Shown here in pieces: positions 10,117 through 21,325 of a stretch of DNA of 64,000 nucleotides. The DNA comes from Diabrotica undecimpunctata (lineage: Eukaryota; Arthropoda; Insecta; Coleoptera; Chrysomelidae): assembly GCF_040954645.1 (NCBI RefSeq), contig NC_092807.1, forward strand, positions 26,081,309 to 26,145,308, in the 5' to 3' direction. The position numbers and the translations under genes are program-made. Below the pieces are notes generated by a model, which saw only the letters and a list, made by a program, of their open reading frames with translations, was not told where the DNA came from and did no database searches. The stretch's first letter is position 1, and each line of letters starts with the position of its first letter.

Positions 10117-13100
10117 TTAATATTGCCTGTAAGGTAATTTATATTGAAGTCTCTCTATGCAATATAAAGGATACTCCAGTAAAAAATGGCGAACACTGAG
10201 CACAATATTACATACGTAGCACTGTGGTTTTAATTCACTCTCCAGCAGATGTTTATGGGTGATGGCGGTGTGGGCTATTCTCAGACGAGATAGGATAGTT
10301 TGATATATATGCTTATTTGGGGTTGATTTCCAAGGTAATATAGAATGTTTTACTTCAGGTAGTTTGTTGAGTGATTCCACTTGGTCTGCCAATCATTGAT
10401 TATTGAATTCTTGATTATAGGTTTTATATCTAGATGTGAAATGCTTCTGATTTCTACAGCTTCCGGACTCGAGATTGCTAGTTTTGCCAAGGAATCTACT
10501 TCTTCATTATCAGCAATTCCAATATGGAAAGGAATCCATACAAAGTTGACATTTATGTTAATAGTTTGCAGTTGGCTTAATGCTGATTTAATAAGTAGTA
10601 GACTTGGGTGAATAGGATATAAGTTATTTAGGGCAATTACAGAACTTAGGGAATCCGTAATAATGACAGGGTTTTTGATACTATTTTCTACCACAAAATT
10701 TATTGCATTAAGAATAGCGGTTAACTCGGCTATGTAAATGGATAGTTAATTTAGGGAGTTTCATTAATATTTTTGTTTTATTAAACATAAATGCTGCTCC
10801 CACTCCATCTATAGTTTTAGAGGGATCGGTATATATAAGATTATGGTTACTGTATGTCTTGAGTTCTTGGAGGACATATTGATATCATGCTTTGGGAACG
10901 TTATCTGCTTTTTTATATATGGAGAGTTTAGTATTTATAGATGAAACGGAAATAGTCCAAGGGGGAACAGTGTTAATATCTGCTATACAATAGGTATCTG
11001 GAAATTTGCATTCAAGTTCATTGATGTATCTATTTACCCTTTTATAAAAAGGAAGGTCAAGCCTAGCACCTGTTTTAAAGATATTTCTAAAAGGTCTGAA
11101 TTTACATAGTGGTAAACAGAATTCAAAGGATTTGCCTATATTGATGTCGCATATGTTAGTGACAGTTGTTTTCTTCGGAATTCCAGGGGGACTTCTACAG
11201 CTTTACAGTGTAAACTTTCAGTAGGGCTAGTATAAAAGGCACCTAGTATGGTTCGCAAAGCACTATTTGGTATTCGATCTAGATGTTTTATGATATATGG
11301 TTTTGTTGAATCATAAATAATACAAAAGCGTAATCGAGTTTGGACCTGTGCAATGATTTGTATATAGGGGTCAGTGTTTTACTCTCTGCTCCCCACGTGT
11401 TGTGTGCAACAGTTTTTATAATGTTAAGTACAGATTGACACGTACTTTTTAGATCATGAATGTGGTGGTTCCAGGATAATATGTTGTCAAATGTCATACC
11501 TAACCATTACATTTCTCAATATATTTTATTTCTTTATTAAATAGTTTTAATTCTGGAGTATTATAACTTCTTTTTGACGTGACAACGTCTTAAATTAGGT
11601 TGTGGCTCGGAGTCACTCATGAAAAAGTGTAACGCCCGCTCACGTCTGTTACGATGAGTCACCGAACGAGAGAGAAGCCCGCCGGACCGGCGAATGCCTT
11701 GCGTCTCTCTCCCTTGCGAGAAAGTGTCATAATACAAGTTTACACGTGTGGTTAAAGTATCGTCAGCTGTGTCTGTAGTGAAAATGTGGAGTGCTTAGAT
11801 TCATCATTTACAACAACTACAACAATAAAGGTAAATAATTGTACACTAATATTTCATTATCGTAAACTATGATTGATTGATTAATTGTTAGATTGACACA
11901 AAAGTTGAGAAACTGAGTTTATAGGTTATGTCATACTATTGACAAATGTTGATAGTGTTAAGTAAATTATTAGTTTAAATCACTCTGCAATCAATCGTAA
12001 TTCAGTCGATTGAGAAGAAACAGCGCGTTTCAACTGCAAACAACTATTGTGCAATTTAATAATATTCATATCAATAAATATTCTACCGAAAAAAAGACGT
12101 TGTCACGTAAAATCTTCGCCCGTAAAACCGACTTTACAGGCAAACGATTTTTTTTTAGAAGAACCTAGCCTTTATTTTCTTGTTGATAATTGAAAACTGT
12201 GGAATTTGTCCATAATTCGAGATTCCATAGCACTTTCTGTACATGGGTCTGAAGGGTTTTATCATTTATCCCCTTAACAAAAATAATTAAATCATCTGCA
12301 AAGCGTCTAGCTTTTACTGGTAAGTCACAAGTGGAGATAATATTATTTATTGCGATAAGAAATAGGGAGACGCTTAAATTAGATCCTTGGAGAAATTCGT
12401 TTTTTTTTGAATTTTTGTATTAGATAAAGTACGGTTAACTCGTACAATAAAAGTTCGATGAGATAGGAAATTTTTTATGAATTGTGCTATCTTACCTTTT
12501 ATTCCCCATCGACTAAGTGTTTGAATAATACCATGTCGCCAAACCTTATCGTATGCTCTAGTTATGTCAAAAAATACTACGATACATTTTTGTCCACATG
12601 CCATTGCTTCATGAATCTCAGACTCTAAACTAATAAGATTATCCAGTGTTGAACAATTTTTCCGGAATCCGCTTTGTTACGGGGCAAGTAATTTATTATT
12701 TTCTAAAAACCACATTAATCTGTTGGATATGATTTTCTCGAGAACTTTACACATTACACAAGTTAGAGAAATAGGTCTATATGAATGTGACAGATTTTGG
12801 TTGATTTTGTTTATAAATGAGGATAACGATAGATGAACTCCAGATTTTTGGAAGCTTGCTATGTCTCCATATACTATTATAGATATTCAGCAAGTGTTTC
12901 TTTGCAGATGAAGGAAGTTTTTGAAGAATTACTGCAGAGATGTTATCAGGATCGGTAGAAGAGTTTTTCGTATTATTAAGTGAGTATTCTAATTCATCCA
13001 TGGTTATGGGATAATTTAAAGGAGGAAGGTCCTCAGGCGGCGTATCAATACTTTTGGATTCCTCTCTTTCTTTTTTGGTCAAAAAATCTAGAGGAAGAAC

Positions 13101-13310
13101 ATCATCGCTTAAGAATCTTTCAAAACTATTATGGAATATTGGCAATGCCTAGAGGAAAAGTGTATATTTTTTGTTTTTCTTCTAAGAAGTTAATGTGGTT
13201 TGGGGTATTTTTCTCGGATATCTTTCGTACCATTTGCCACAATTTAATAATTGGTGTACATGAATTTAATTCTGAAATCCATGAAAATATGTCACTAACA
13301 AAATTTTAAA
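10117..13310 (-). mobile_element. I-group LINE pol, decayed, split by a MITE
   Basis: Running right to left: the pre-RT segment ISELNSCTPIIKLWQMVRK (about 13290), RT start LNYPITMDELEYSLNNTKNS (within 12777-13145), SYRPISLTCVMCKVLEK and QSGFRKNCSTLDNLISLE (12600-12790), the palm VVFFDITRAYDKVWRHGI (12374-12604), the catalytic FADDLIIF (about 12275), the post-palm LSWNHHIHDLKSTCQS and LHRSKLDYAF (11288-11497), RNase H (VIITDSLSSVIAL, WIPFHIGIADNEEVDSLAKLA in 10350-10694) and the Cys-rich end SRLRIAHTAITHKHLL, CYVC (10117-10392). Frames change several times and stops are present. About 11577-12108 is a foreign insertion between the palm and post-palm parts. It is distinct from, but related to, the LINE at 3.8-8.6 kb. 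Confidence 0.88.
11577..12108. mobile_element. MITE-like element with 15-bp inverted ends
   Basis: ACGTGACAACGTCTT at 11577-11591 is matched exactly, in inverse, at 12094-12108. The 532 bp between show no coding frame but include an island unusually rich in G and C for this window (about 11660-11720, with CCCGCCGGACCGGCG). The element lies within a LINE whose protein order resumes on both sides, so it is a later insertion. I could not define a clean target duplication; the true right edge may reach about 12150, because the bases after 12108 also do not read as LINE. The superfamily is unknown. Confidence 0.6.
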
Positions 13311-13479
13311 ATTTTAGCTTTCCAACTGAATTTTAAAATGTATATTGTCCATTATTTTAAATGTTATATTTTATATGTGTGTTTTTAATGTTGAGTGTCG
13401 TAGCTTTAGAAAAATAATCTCAACGACTAGTAAGTTGTAATGACAATTTGAGGTATGTTGTAAATATTTACACTTTCTT

Positions 13480-13620
13480 CTAATTACAGTGTCTTGAAGA
13501 AGGAATAAAAGAATTCCGAAAGCTCGACCAAAAGTCAAAAGAGTGATCCCGGCCAAACCTAATGATTGCAGCCCTAATAAACTGTGTTGTTTGTTTATAT
13601 CGACAGTCAATAATATCCAG
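13480..13620 (+). repeat. Possible Penelope terminal fragment
   Basis: CTTGAAGAAGGAATAAAAG followed by TTCCGAAAGCTCGA resembles a class of Penelope terminal sequences that carry degenerate hammerhead motifs. The resemblance is to a pattern I remember, not to another copy here, and no coding sequence supports it. Confidence 0.3.
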
Positions 13621-13625
13621 TATTT

Positions 13626-13628
<3 letters not shown>

Positions 13629-13682
<54 letters not shown>

Positions 13683-13694
13683 TATATATATAAT

Positions 13695-13785
<91 letters not shown>
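13629..13785. repeat. (TA)n microsatellite
   Basis: About 157 bp of alternating TA with a few phase slips of the form TATAATATAT. Open frames of Tyr and Ile on both strands are artefacts of it. Confidence 0.95.
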
Positions 13786-13789
<4 letters not shown>

Positions 13790-13799
13790 CAAATAAAAT

Positions 13800-14500
13800 T
13801 AACCAAAACAGTGAATTATATTAGTAAGTTTGTACGTACAAATAACAAAATTTAGAGTTAGAAATACAGAAAATTCCTCTGATTGAAAAAAATTTGTTTG
13901 TTTTAAACTATCAAAATGTCTGACTAATTTTCTATTTTAGGGCCATCAAACTCACAAAAAAAAAACAATATGCATAACTTTTATGATTTGCGAAATGGCT
14001 GGATTGCCAATCAGCATCATTTAAAAATTAATTTTTTGTATATTGTTTGCATTTTTAAATTTATATTAGCATGTAAAAGCTTTTCATTTGATATTTAACT
14101 CAGGTATATTATTTTTCATTAAACAAAGGTAAATCCACGCTGTTTTTAATTATTTGATAAAATAAATTTCTAAATTATATAAGACAAAAGCGTACCGTTA
14201 AATAACGTACAAACAAAATTTGGTTGAGTTTTAACTTGATATATCTGAATTCCACTTTCTTAACATTGATTAAAAACACTTATTATAAAGGTTTAAAATT
14301 AATCGGAAATAACATTTACCTTGAAAGTATGATTTGCAAGATTTTAAGATCAGTTCAAAATTATCTTTTATCAAACTTTATAGAACATAAGAGACAAATT
14401 GTGAAAAGTTTTGCGTTCGATTTCCTTTAGGAAGAGCTCGATTGAAGGAGGAAATATTTAAGAGGCATTCGAAAACCAAGAAAAAAGTCACTAATATTAA
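13800..14500. other. AT-rich stretch, no gene seen
   Basis: Nothing recognisable beyond AT-rich DNA. A short open frame at 14224-14430 shows no family signature. Confidence 0.5.
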
Positions 14501-14504
14501 TTTT

Positions 14505-14846
14505 TTATTTGAATGAATTATAAATTATATTCATAATATGGTGTCCTGAATAAAGTTCGTGCCACCCAGCAACGGGATACGGGCAACAATACATTGGCGG
14601 GCAGTCCTTACAGTATTGGTCCTGACCGATACAGAAAAATGCAAGTGGGTGTGAGATAATACTGCCGTTTGGTTGCATTGGTGGTGTGTTGGCTAGATCG
14701 TACAGGATATGATGCTGATAGAAAAGGCATTCAGGCATCAAATGTCCGAAAATCTTTTCAGACCATAATATTGAAAAGACCGTCTCCAATGTAATAACGA
14801 GGGAAGGGCTTACTTTGGAACAATGACAAGCCACACACGAGTTCAA
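14505..14846 (-). CDS. Unrecognised Cys-rich open frame
   Basis: An open frame of 113 codons whose base composition is richer in G and C than its surroundings. It has 11 cysteines, clustered in CIGQDQYCKDCPPMYCCPYP near the middle to end, and a run of His and Trp in GWHELYSGHH. I recognise no family. It ends close to the start of the broken gene at 15012 but on the other strand. It could be part of the same unknown repeat, a host exon, or a chance frame. Low confidence that it is translated. Confidence 0.25.
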   Translation of the reverse strand: MNSCVACHCSKVSPSLVITLETVFSILWSEKIFGHLMPECLFYQHHILYDLANTPPMQPNGSIISHPLAFFCIGQDQYCKDCPPMYCCPYPVAGWHELYSGHHIMNIIYNSFK

Positions 14847-16204
14847 AAAGAGTTAATGCTATGCTCGGGTAAAGTTATAGTATAATAAGCCAGTAAAAAT
14901 TTATTTCAGCCCTTCGTTAATAGATGGCGCGATAAACCTATGGTAACACTATTGCATTGGTCTAATTTCTCTTAGTATCTACTTGACATAATGACAAGCC
15001 ACATCAAAATGGCGAACATGGGCAGAAGCGATTCAGATATTTCTGTGAGTTTTGACGATTCTAGCAAGAAAAATGAAGTTGAGTCAACGTTTAATGACAG
15101 TGACCATGATCCTGACTATATATAATTTAGAAGTGATTCCAGTGAGGAAAATACAGCTATATGTAATTTTTTTATTAAATGTGACTTGTCACATTATTAC
15201 CATTAAAGATTAAAGTATCATTGTAGTGGCTTGTGACATGGTTAGTTATATTATTGCATTTTGTTGTAGGATAATGAACAAGGTCCGTCAAGAAGAATGA
15301 CAAAACCAAACACAGCCGACAAAACTCTAACAAGTCGATGGAGACAAAGAAATGAACACTGTTATTTAAGATCAAAAAGAAAAATTCCAATTTAGGGCAA
15401 CCATATATAAGCGACAAAACGAAAAAAAAATGCCTGGTCGATAATTGGGACCGCCTTGCAGTTGCACTAAGAAGTGTAGGGAAAAGCTTCATTGCCACGA
15501 GAGCAATATTTTAAAACTTATTCGGATGTAAAGATATTGTTAAGAAGAAAAGGTCCTACCGAAAGAAACAAAAACATCAATAATCGCATAGAAAGATCAA
15601 TACAGTCTACTTCATTAATGTTATTGTTGAAACTACACGTGTCTGTAAAACAGAATTTTTAAGTATCTATGGACTTCAAGCTTCTAAGGGCAGAGTAAAT
15701 AACATTGTTCGCAAGAAGAGAGAAGGAAATCTAGTGTCAAAAAGAGACAACAAAGGAAAGCATACAAACCGTATGAACAAAGTATCTGATTCAGAAATAC
15801 TAAGTGTTAATAACCACATACATTCGATTCCAAAGTATTTAAGTCACTACAGTCGACAAGAGAGCATAAATAAAGTTTATCTGGACTATAACATCAGTAT
15901 AGCCAGTCTCTATTCGGATCGATATGTCCCTTGGTGTAAAGAAGCGGGCATTGAACCAGTTAACCCTTTCCGACACGGCGTACACTGTAGTGTACATATA
16001 CTTCAAATGCTAGTAATGGGCTATTTCCGAATCAACTCTCTGTAAGTCATGCGGCACACTGTAGTGTCGTATGACAAATTGCATATAAAATCGACGCATC
16101 ACATCAAAACGTTTACCTTCTACTGTTTTGTGTAAAGTGACCATTCTTAGTACAGTGAATATCACGTTGGCGTATAACCTCAAATTAGTTATAAGTGTTT
16201 CTGG

Positions 16205-18236
16205 ACAAAAGAAGACTAGACCAAAAACTAGAAGAATTCAGATATGACACGTTAGATGAAATGCATGAACACATAAAAACCTGCCTGATTTCAGCGGCCT
16301 TAGAAGCTCTTGGAGAAGACGACCAAAGGAACACCCATCAGAATATCAAATTAAGGGAAGACACATTGAAATGCATAAAAGAAAAGAAAAAACTACACAT
16401 AAAATACCTAAACACCAAAAAACAGGAAGACTTAGACCTATATAGAGCGAAAAACAGAGAGGTAAAGACAAGAGTAACAAATGAAAAGAACGAACGATGG
16501 GAACAAGCATGCACAGAGATAGAACGACATATCGGAGGAACGAGAAATTCAGAATCATGGCGAATATTAAAAGCACTTCAACGAAATAAGACAGAGAAAA
16601 CCCAGATCGGCAAAATTATTGAAAACGAGTGGCAAGAATACTACGTAGAACTACTTACAGAAAACCGTCCCCAATTTCAGGAAGAGAATATAGAACATGC
16701 AGAAAATGGGGCATACGACCAGATAGAAATAAGCTTGGCAGAAGTTAAGAGAGCAATCAAGACATTGAAGAACAAAAAAGCCAAAGGACCCGGAGGAATA
16801 CCAAACGAACTAATTAAAAACGGAACGGAAAAGTTATTCCGCATGCTACATAGAATGTTCGAAAGAGGACTAAATGGAGAAGAAATACCTGCGGAATGGA
16901 CACAAGCATACATCACATCCATACATAAGAAAGGAAACAGGAAAATATGTGAAAACTATAGAGGAATTAGTATAATATCGTCGGTAGGTAGACTTTACGG
17001 GAAAATTATTAAAGAAAAACTAGAAACTGAAATAATAGGAAAAATTGGAGAAGACCAAGCAGGGTTTACAGTAGGAAAATCGTGCCTAGATCATACGTAC
17101 ACATTAGAACAACTGATAGAGAAGAAAATGGCAAAAGGTAGACCGGTCCATCTGGCCTTTGTTGATCTAAAGAAAGCATATGACTCAATACCTAGAGTCA
17201 AATTATGGGAAGCAATGAATGATCTCGGAATCCGACAAACACTAATAAAAGCAGTTAAAGCACTATACAAAGAAAACAAAGTAGCTATTAAATGTGGAAA
17301 TAAAGCCTACAATCCATTTAATACGACAAAAGGACTTCTACAAGGCTGTGCTACGTCCCTTACTCTGTTTAAAATATTCTTGGAAAAGACACTCAAACCA
17401 TGGAGGAGAAAGTGCGAAGGAATGGGCATACTAGTAAGAGACGAATACCTATACACCTTAAGTTTTGCCGACGATCAAGTAGTCATCGCACAAGATGAAG
17501 AAGATCTCAGCTTTATGCTCAGAAAACTAGAAGAAGAATATAAAAACAACGGAATGGAAATAAACTTAGAGAAAACCGAATACCTAACAACAGATAACAA
17601 GGATATGAGAAACCTAGAGATAGACGAGGGAAGACAAATAAATGGAACAGATAAATTCAAGTATTTAGGAACCATAATATCGAACCAGGGAACAACAGAA
17701 GAAGATATAAACAACAGACTGAGACAAACAAGAAACTATATAAGACAACTAAACTCAGTGTTGTGGGATAAGAACATTACGATAAAGACAAAAAAGAGAA
17801 TATATAACACCCTGACAAGAAGTATCCTGACATATGGGTCCGAAAACTAGACAATAAACAAGAGAAATAGAGGTAGAATAAGAGCAGTAGAAATGGAGTT
17901 CCTGAGGAGAAGCTGTAGACTTACAAAAAGAGACAGAATTGAAAACGCAGAGATTAAGCGGAGAATGGGAGTGCAATCAGACATAATCGACTATATAGAG
18001 GAGAAGAGACTATCCTGGTACGGCCACGTCAGAAGAGCGGACAGAGGACGCTGGATAAACAAAATCACAGGAATCTTAAGAAAGAGAGGAAGACCCCGAA
18101 GGTCATTCAGAGATGAAATCGACGAGGCTATGGAGAAAAGAACCCTGCGAGATGGAGACTGGAATGACAGGGAAAATTGGAGAAAACGGTTGAGTGAAGG
18201 AAGACAGTGAAAACTGTGGAAATCCTTAGTAGTAGT
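16205..18236 (+). mobile_element. RTE-type LINE (family D), one nonsense codon
   Basis: 5'-truncated LINE inserted in the piggyBac 5' region, flanked by an 11-bp duplication AGTGTTTCTGG (16194-16204 and 18237-18247), with a (TAG) tail. One frame is open from about 16195 to 18210 except for a TAG at 17848-17850, where a Trp is usual (YGSEN then TINKRNRG). Seen in order: pre-RT region, LKNKKAKGPGGIPNELIK, ENYRGISIISSVGRLY, GEDQAGFTVGKSCLDH, AFVDLKKAYDS, GLLQGCATS, the catalytic FADDQVVIA, GMEINLEKTEYL, FKYLGTIIS, then the C-terminal LSWYGHVRRAD and RGRPRRSFRDE. The endonuclease is missing. Low decay points to a fairly recent insertion. Confidence 0.93.
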
Positions 18237-18388
18237 AGTGTTTCTGGTGTTTTTTGCGTGTTTATTAAACTGTTATATTTTTCTCGAGTCTATTGTAATT
18301 TCAGGTAAGTTATGAATTATTGGTTTCTTAGAAAACTTCTAATATTTTGATAGTATGAAGGTTTACAAATATGTACTTTACAGTGTAC

Positions 18389-20324
18389 ATGATGACTGAC
18401 AGACGGTACTGGAAAAAACCGTTAACTGAGAAGGAACTTTATGAAATCATCAATGGAGATAATTCCGATTTAGAGGAACTAGATATGGAAGAGGATAATT
18501 ACTTTGAAGATCGTGATATACAGTGTAGGGGTAAGTGGGACTCTTCTTAGTTTTTTATTCCTTTTTCATTAGCAAAATTGTGTGATATTAGAGTACTGTT
18601 GTTTGTAGATGAGAATGAATTGGTGGAAGGCGATATATGTGAGGAACCAGAAGAAGCTGCGCTGATTGAAATTGTGTCTGAATCACATAATATTCAAGAC
18701 ACGCCAATGCAAGAAATACACACATGTCAGACAGCACACGAATTTGCAAGCGAATACCTGAAGTCACAAAATTTAATTGAAAAAGAACAGATCAGTTGGA
18801 CAAAGGGGATCTATGAAATGTCAAAAAATATTCAGTTTTATAAAAGTAAGAAACAAGAAGTGATAAGTTTACCCAGTCCAGTAGAAATTTTTTACCAGTA
18901 TTTCACGGATGAGCTCCTCAATATCTGCGTAGAAAAAACAAACTTATATGCTGTTGTTAGCTCTGTGCCAAACTTTCCCGCTACAAACATTGCAGAAGTC
19001 AAGGCATTTTTTGGAATTCTGTTAATAATGGGTAATTTGAATTATCCGAGAGTCCGAATGTATTGGGAACAAAAATTTGCAGTTCCTCTAATATCTGAAA
19101 ATATGCAAGTAAACAGATTTTTCAAACTACAAAATACGATGCATTTCACTTCCAACGAAGATCAACAGCCGGAAGACCGACTGTGGAAAGTACGCTCCCT
19201 TTTCAATACCATAAGAAAAAGATGCAGGCAGTTGGAACCAGATGAGGTATATAGTATCGATGAACAAATGGTTCCTTTTAAGGGTGCTGTGAATATTAAA
19301 TAATACATTAAAAATAAGCCGACGAGATGGGCTATAAAATTATTCCTATTATGTGGGATAAGTGGAACAATATATGATTTCATCGTCTACCAAGGTGCAA
19401 ATACAGAACTGAAGGCAAAGTATATGTTGTTTGGCCAGTCTCCGGCTGTAGTAATGCACCTATCCGAGCAAATACCTCCAGGAGCACAACTTTATTTTGA
19501 CAAGCATTTCAGTTCTTATTGGTTGTCAAAGAAACCAATATATGCCGCTGGTACAATTCGGTTGGACCGCTTTTCTAAACCACCTTTTACTATGTGCCAA
19601 GAGAATAAAAAGAAACTTACCAGGGGTTTCGTCGAGAACGTTATCTGCAGAAAATCTGGTGTTGTACTAACCAAGTGGATTGATAGCGGAGTTGTTACTC
19701 TGGGTTCCAATTTCGTTGGAGTAAGTTCTTCTGATATATGTCGAAGATGGGATAAGAAGATAAAAGAGTATATTGAAGTGACACCCCCAAAGTAGTTTCT
19801 CTTTATAACAATGGGATGGGAGGTGTTGACAAGTGCGATTTTCTTATTTCTTTGTACAGATCGTTTATCAGAACAAAGAAATGGACTGTTCAATTAATGT
19901 CACATGCTGTTGCATGGCTGTCACCAACAGCTGGTTGGAATATAGAAAGCAATAGGAGGAGCTGAAAATACCGCAAAAAAATGTCATGGACCTTATACAT
20001 TTTCGACAACACGTTGCTGAGGCACTTATTTTGACAGGAAAAATACCCAGCAAAAAACGGGGGAGACCAGTTTCAAATAATCCTCTACATCCTCAAGGTA
20101 GTTCTCCTGTAGGTAACGCAGCAGGTCCTTCTGGTAAACAAGTGCGTCCGATTGGAGATATTCGTTATGATAACTTTGGCCATTTACCGACTTTCTGTGA
20201 CAAAATCGCTCGTTGTAAAGGAAGCAACTGTGGATCAAGAACGTATATTCGTTGCACAAAATGTCAAGTATCATTATGTATTGCTCGAAATCAAAACTGT
20301 TTTACAGATTTTCATACCAAATAA
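18389..20324 (+). pseudogene. piggyBac transposase, broken
   Basis: Exon 1 (18389-18530) starts MMTDRRYWKKPLTEKELYE and has the acidic N-terminus usual in this family. A 78-bp intron (18531-18608, GTAAGT to TTTGTAG) leads into DENELVEGDICEE. The catalytic Asp triad is present: YSIDEQMVPFKG (about 19258), LYFDKHFSS (about 19495) and GMGGVDKCDF (about 19820). The C-terminal Cys-rich finger (CKGSNCG, CTKCQ, CIARNQNC) ends at 20324. An in-frame TAA at 19301-19303 (VNIK then YIKNKPTRW) and frameshifts near 19793 and 19900 inactivate it. Full length would be about 600 residues, normal for the family. Confidence 0.93.
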
Positions 20325-20640
20325 ATAGCTTTTGTCAATTACAGTCTTATAAATAAAAATCATTTCATATTGATATGTGTCTGTTAATCATTGTGTACAC
20401 TGCAGTGTACATGACGTAACTTTAGAATGTCAAATTTGATAAATTTCCCGAGGAGCTTAAAAATTGTAGAAAAATATTTCTAATAATCGCTAAAACTTAT
20501 ATATCGTTTTAAAAAATTCGTGTCGGAAAGGGTTAAGGAGCTTACTTACCGTAAGATATTCTGTATCGAGTATAATATTGGATTCAGGTTGTCAAAATCA
20601 CTTGCTTACAAGTCGCCGAGCTGGTTGATTAGATACGATT

Positions 20641-21322
20641 TTGGCTATTTATTATTAATATAATAATGTAACAAGCCACATTTTTTTTTTAAATAAAGAC
20701 TGTTGTTTTCTCAAGTTTGCAGTAATTTTATTAATATTGTTGTAACTATAGTTTCATAGGGCTTGGTGTATCGACATATCTAAACTAAAACAACAAAGTT
20801 GTTACTGGATTTTAGAATATTATTTCTAACATTCAAAGTCAAATATCTCACTTTTACATTTTTGAGACTTGTCATTGTTTCACATTAAGCCCTTCAATTA
20901 TACTGAAATGATGTCACCTCCTGAGATAAAATATTCGGGAAGCCAAATGAGCCTCCGTTCAGATTTCCGGGTGAGGATTATCTCAGGGGGAACAGATTAC
21001 AAGTTAGAAAAATTAGAATAGGGTCTTGGAATCTTGGAAGTCTTGCAGGTAAGACTGTGGAGTTACTAGATGCGCTTTAAAGAAGGAGAGTACAAATTGA
21101 TTGTATTCAATAGACTAGGTGGGACAAAGGGCGAAAGAACTAGGTGAAGGATACAAGTTGTGGTATGTAGGGATTAGTAACACTAGAAATGGAGTTGGTA
21201 TAATTGCTGATAGTGAAAAAGATAACGTAGTAGAAGTTGTAAGAGCGAGTGATAGAATAATGTCAGAGGTCGAATATAGGAGTGTGGCAAGTGATTGAAA
21301 AGTCTTTTTAAAAATAAAGTAT
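20641..21322. other. No gene seen
   Basis: AT-rich DNA after the broken Cys-motif gene. A GA-rich segment at about 21000-21300 has no frame or inverted structure I can name. Confidence 0.45.
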
Positions 21323-21325
21323 TAA

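Larger units (their letters stand above)
15964..20532 (+). mobile_element. piggyBac transposon at TTAA, carrying a LINE
   Basis: Both ends are clear: TTAA then CCCTTTCCGACACG at 15960-15977, and CGTGTCGGAAAGGG then TTAA at 20519-20536. Just inside are palindromic GTACACTGTAGTGTAC-type repeats at about 15980 and 20393, with related pieces near 16056 and 18380. The element is 4,569 bp, of which about 2.03 kb is an inserted RTE LINE (16205-18236); the element proper is about 2.5 kb, the normal size. The transposase runs on the plus strand from 18389. Excising the element with one TTAA rejoins the reading frame of the gene it interrupts. Confidence 0.95.
15012..20640 (+). pseudogene. Unrecognised Cys-motif protein gene, split by piggyBac
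   Basis: The gene starts MANMGRSDSDISVSFDD (15012) with an acidic stretch NDSDHDPDYI and a stop soon after. A likely intron ends TTGTAG before 15270, then DNEQGPSRRMTKPN. In a shifted frame, LGPPCSCTKKCREKL carries a C-x-C-x3-C motif (about 15450). The best block (15734-15963) reads SKRDNKGKHTNRMNKVSD, NNHIHSIPKYLSHYSRQES, VPWCKEAGIEPV. At that codon a piggyBac begins; past its right TTAA the frame resumes at 20537 with ELTYRKIFCIEYNIGFRLSK. Several frameshifts and stops show decay. Proteins with this pattern recur, in my recollection, as multicopy uncharacterised proteins in insect genomes, so it is more likely a repeat-borne than a single-copy host gene. Function unknown. Confidence 0.7.

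Noticed and set aside
13543..13824. Open frames of alternating Tyr/Ile on both strands
   Set aside because: They are translations of the (TA)n run and not genes. The same holds for 53370-53682.
16346..17714. Minus-strand hydrophobic frames that look like membrane proteins
   Set aside because: They lie antisense to the Lys- and Glu-rich LINE D coding strand, which gives Phe/Leu/Ser-rich artefacts.
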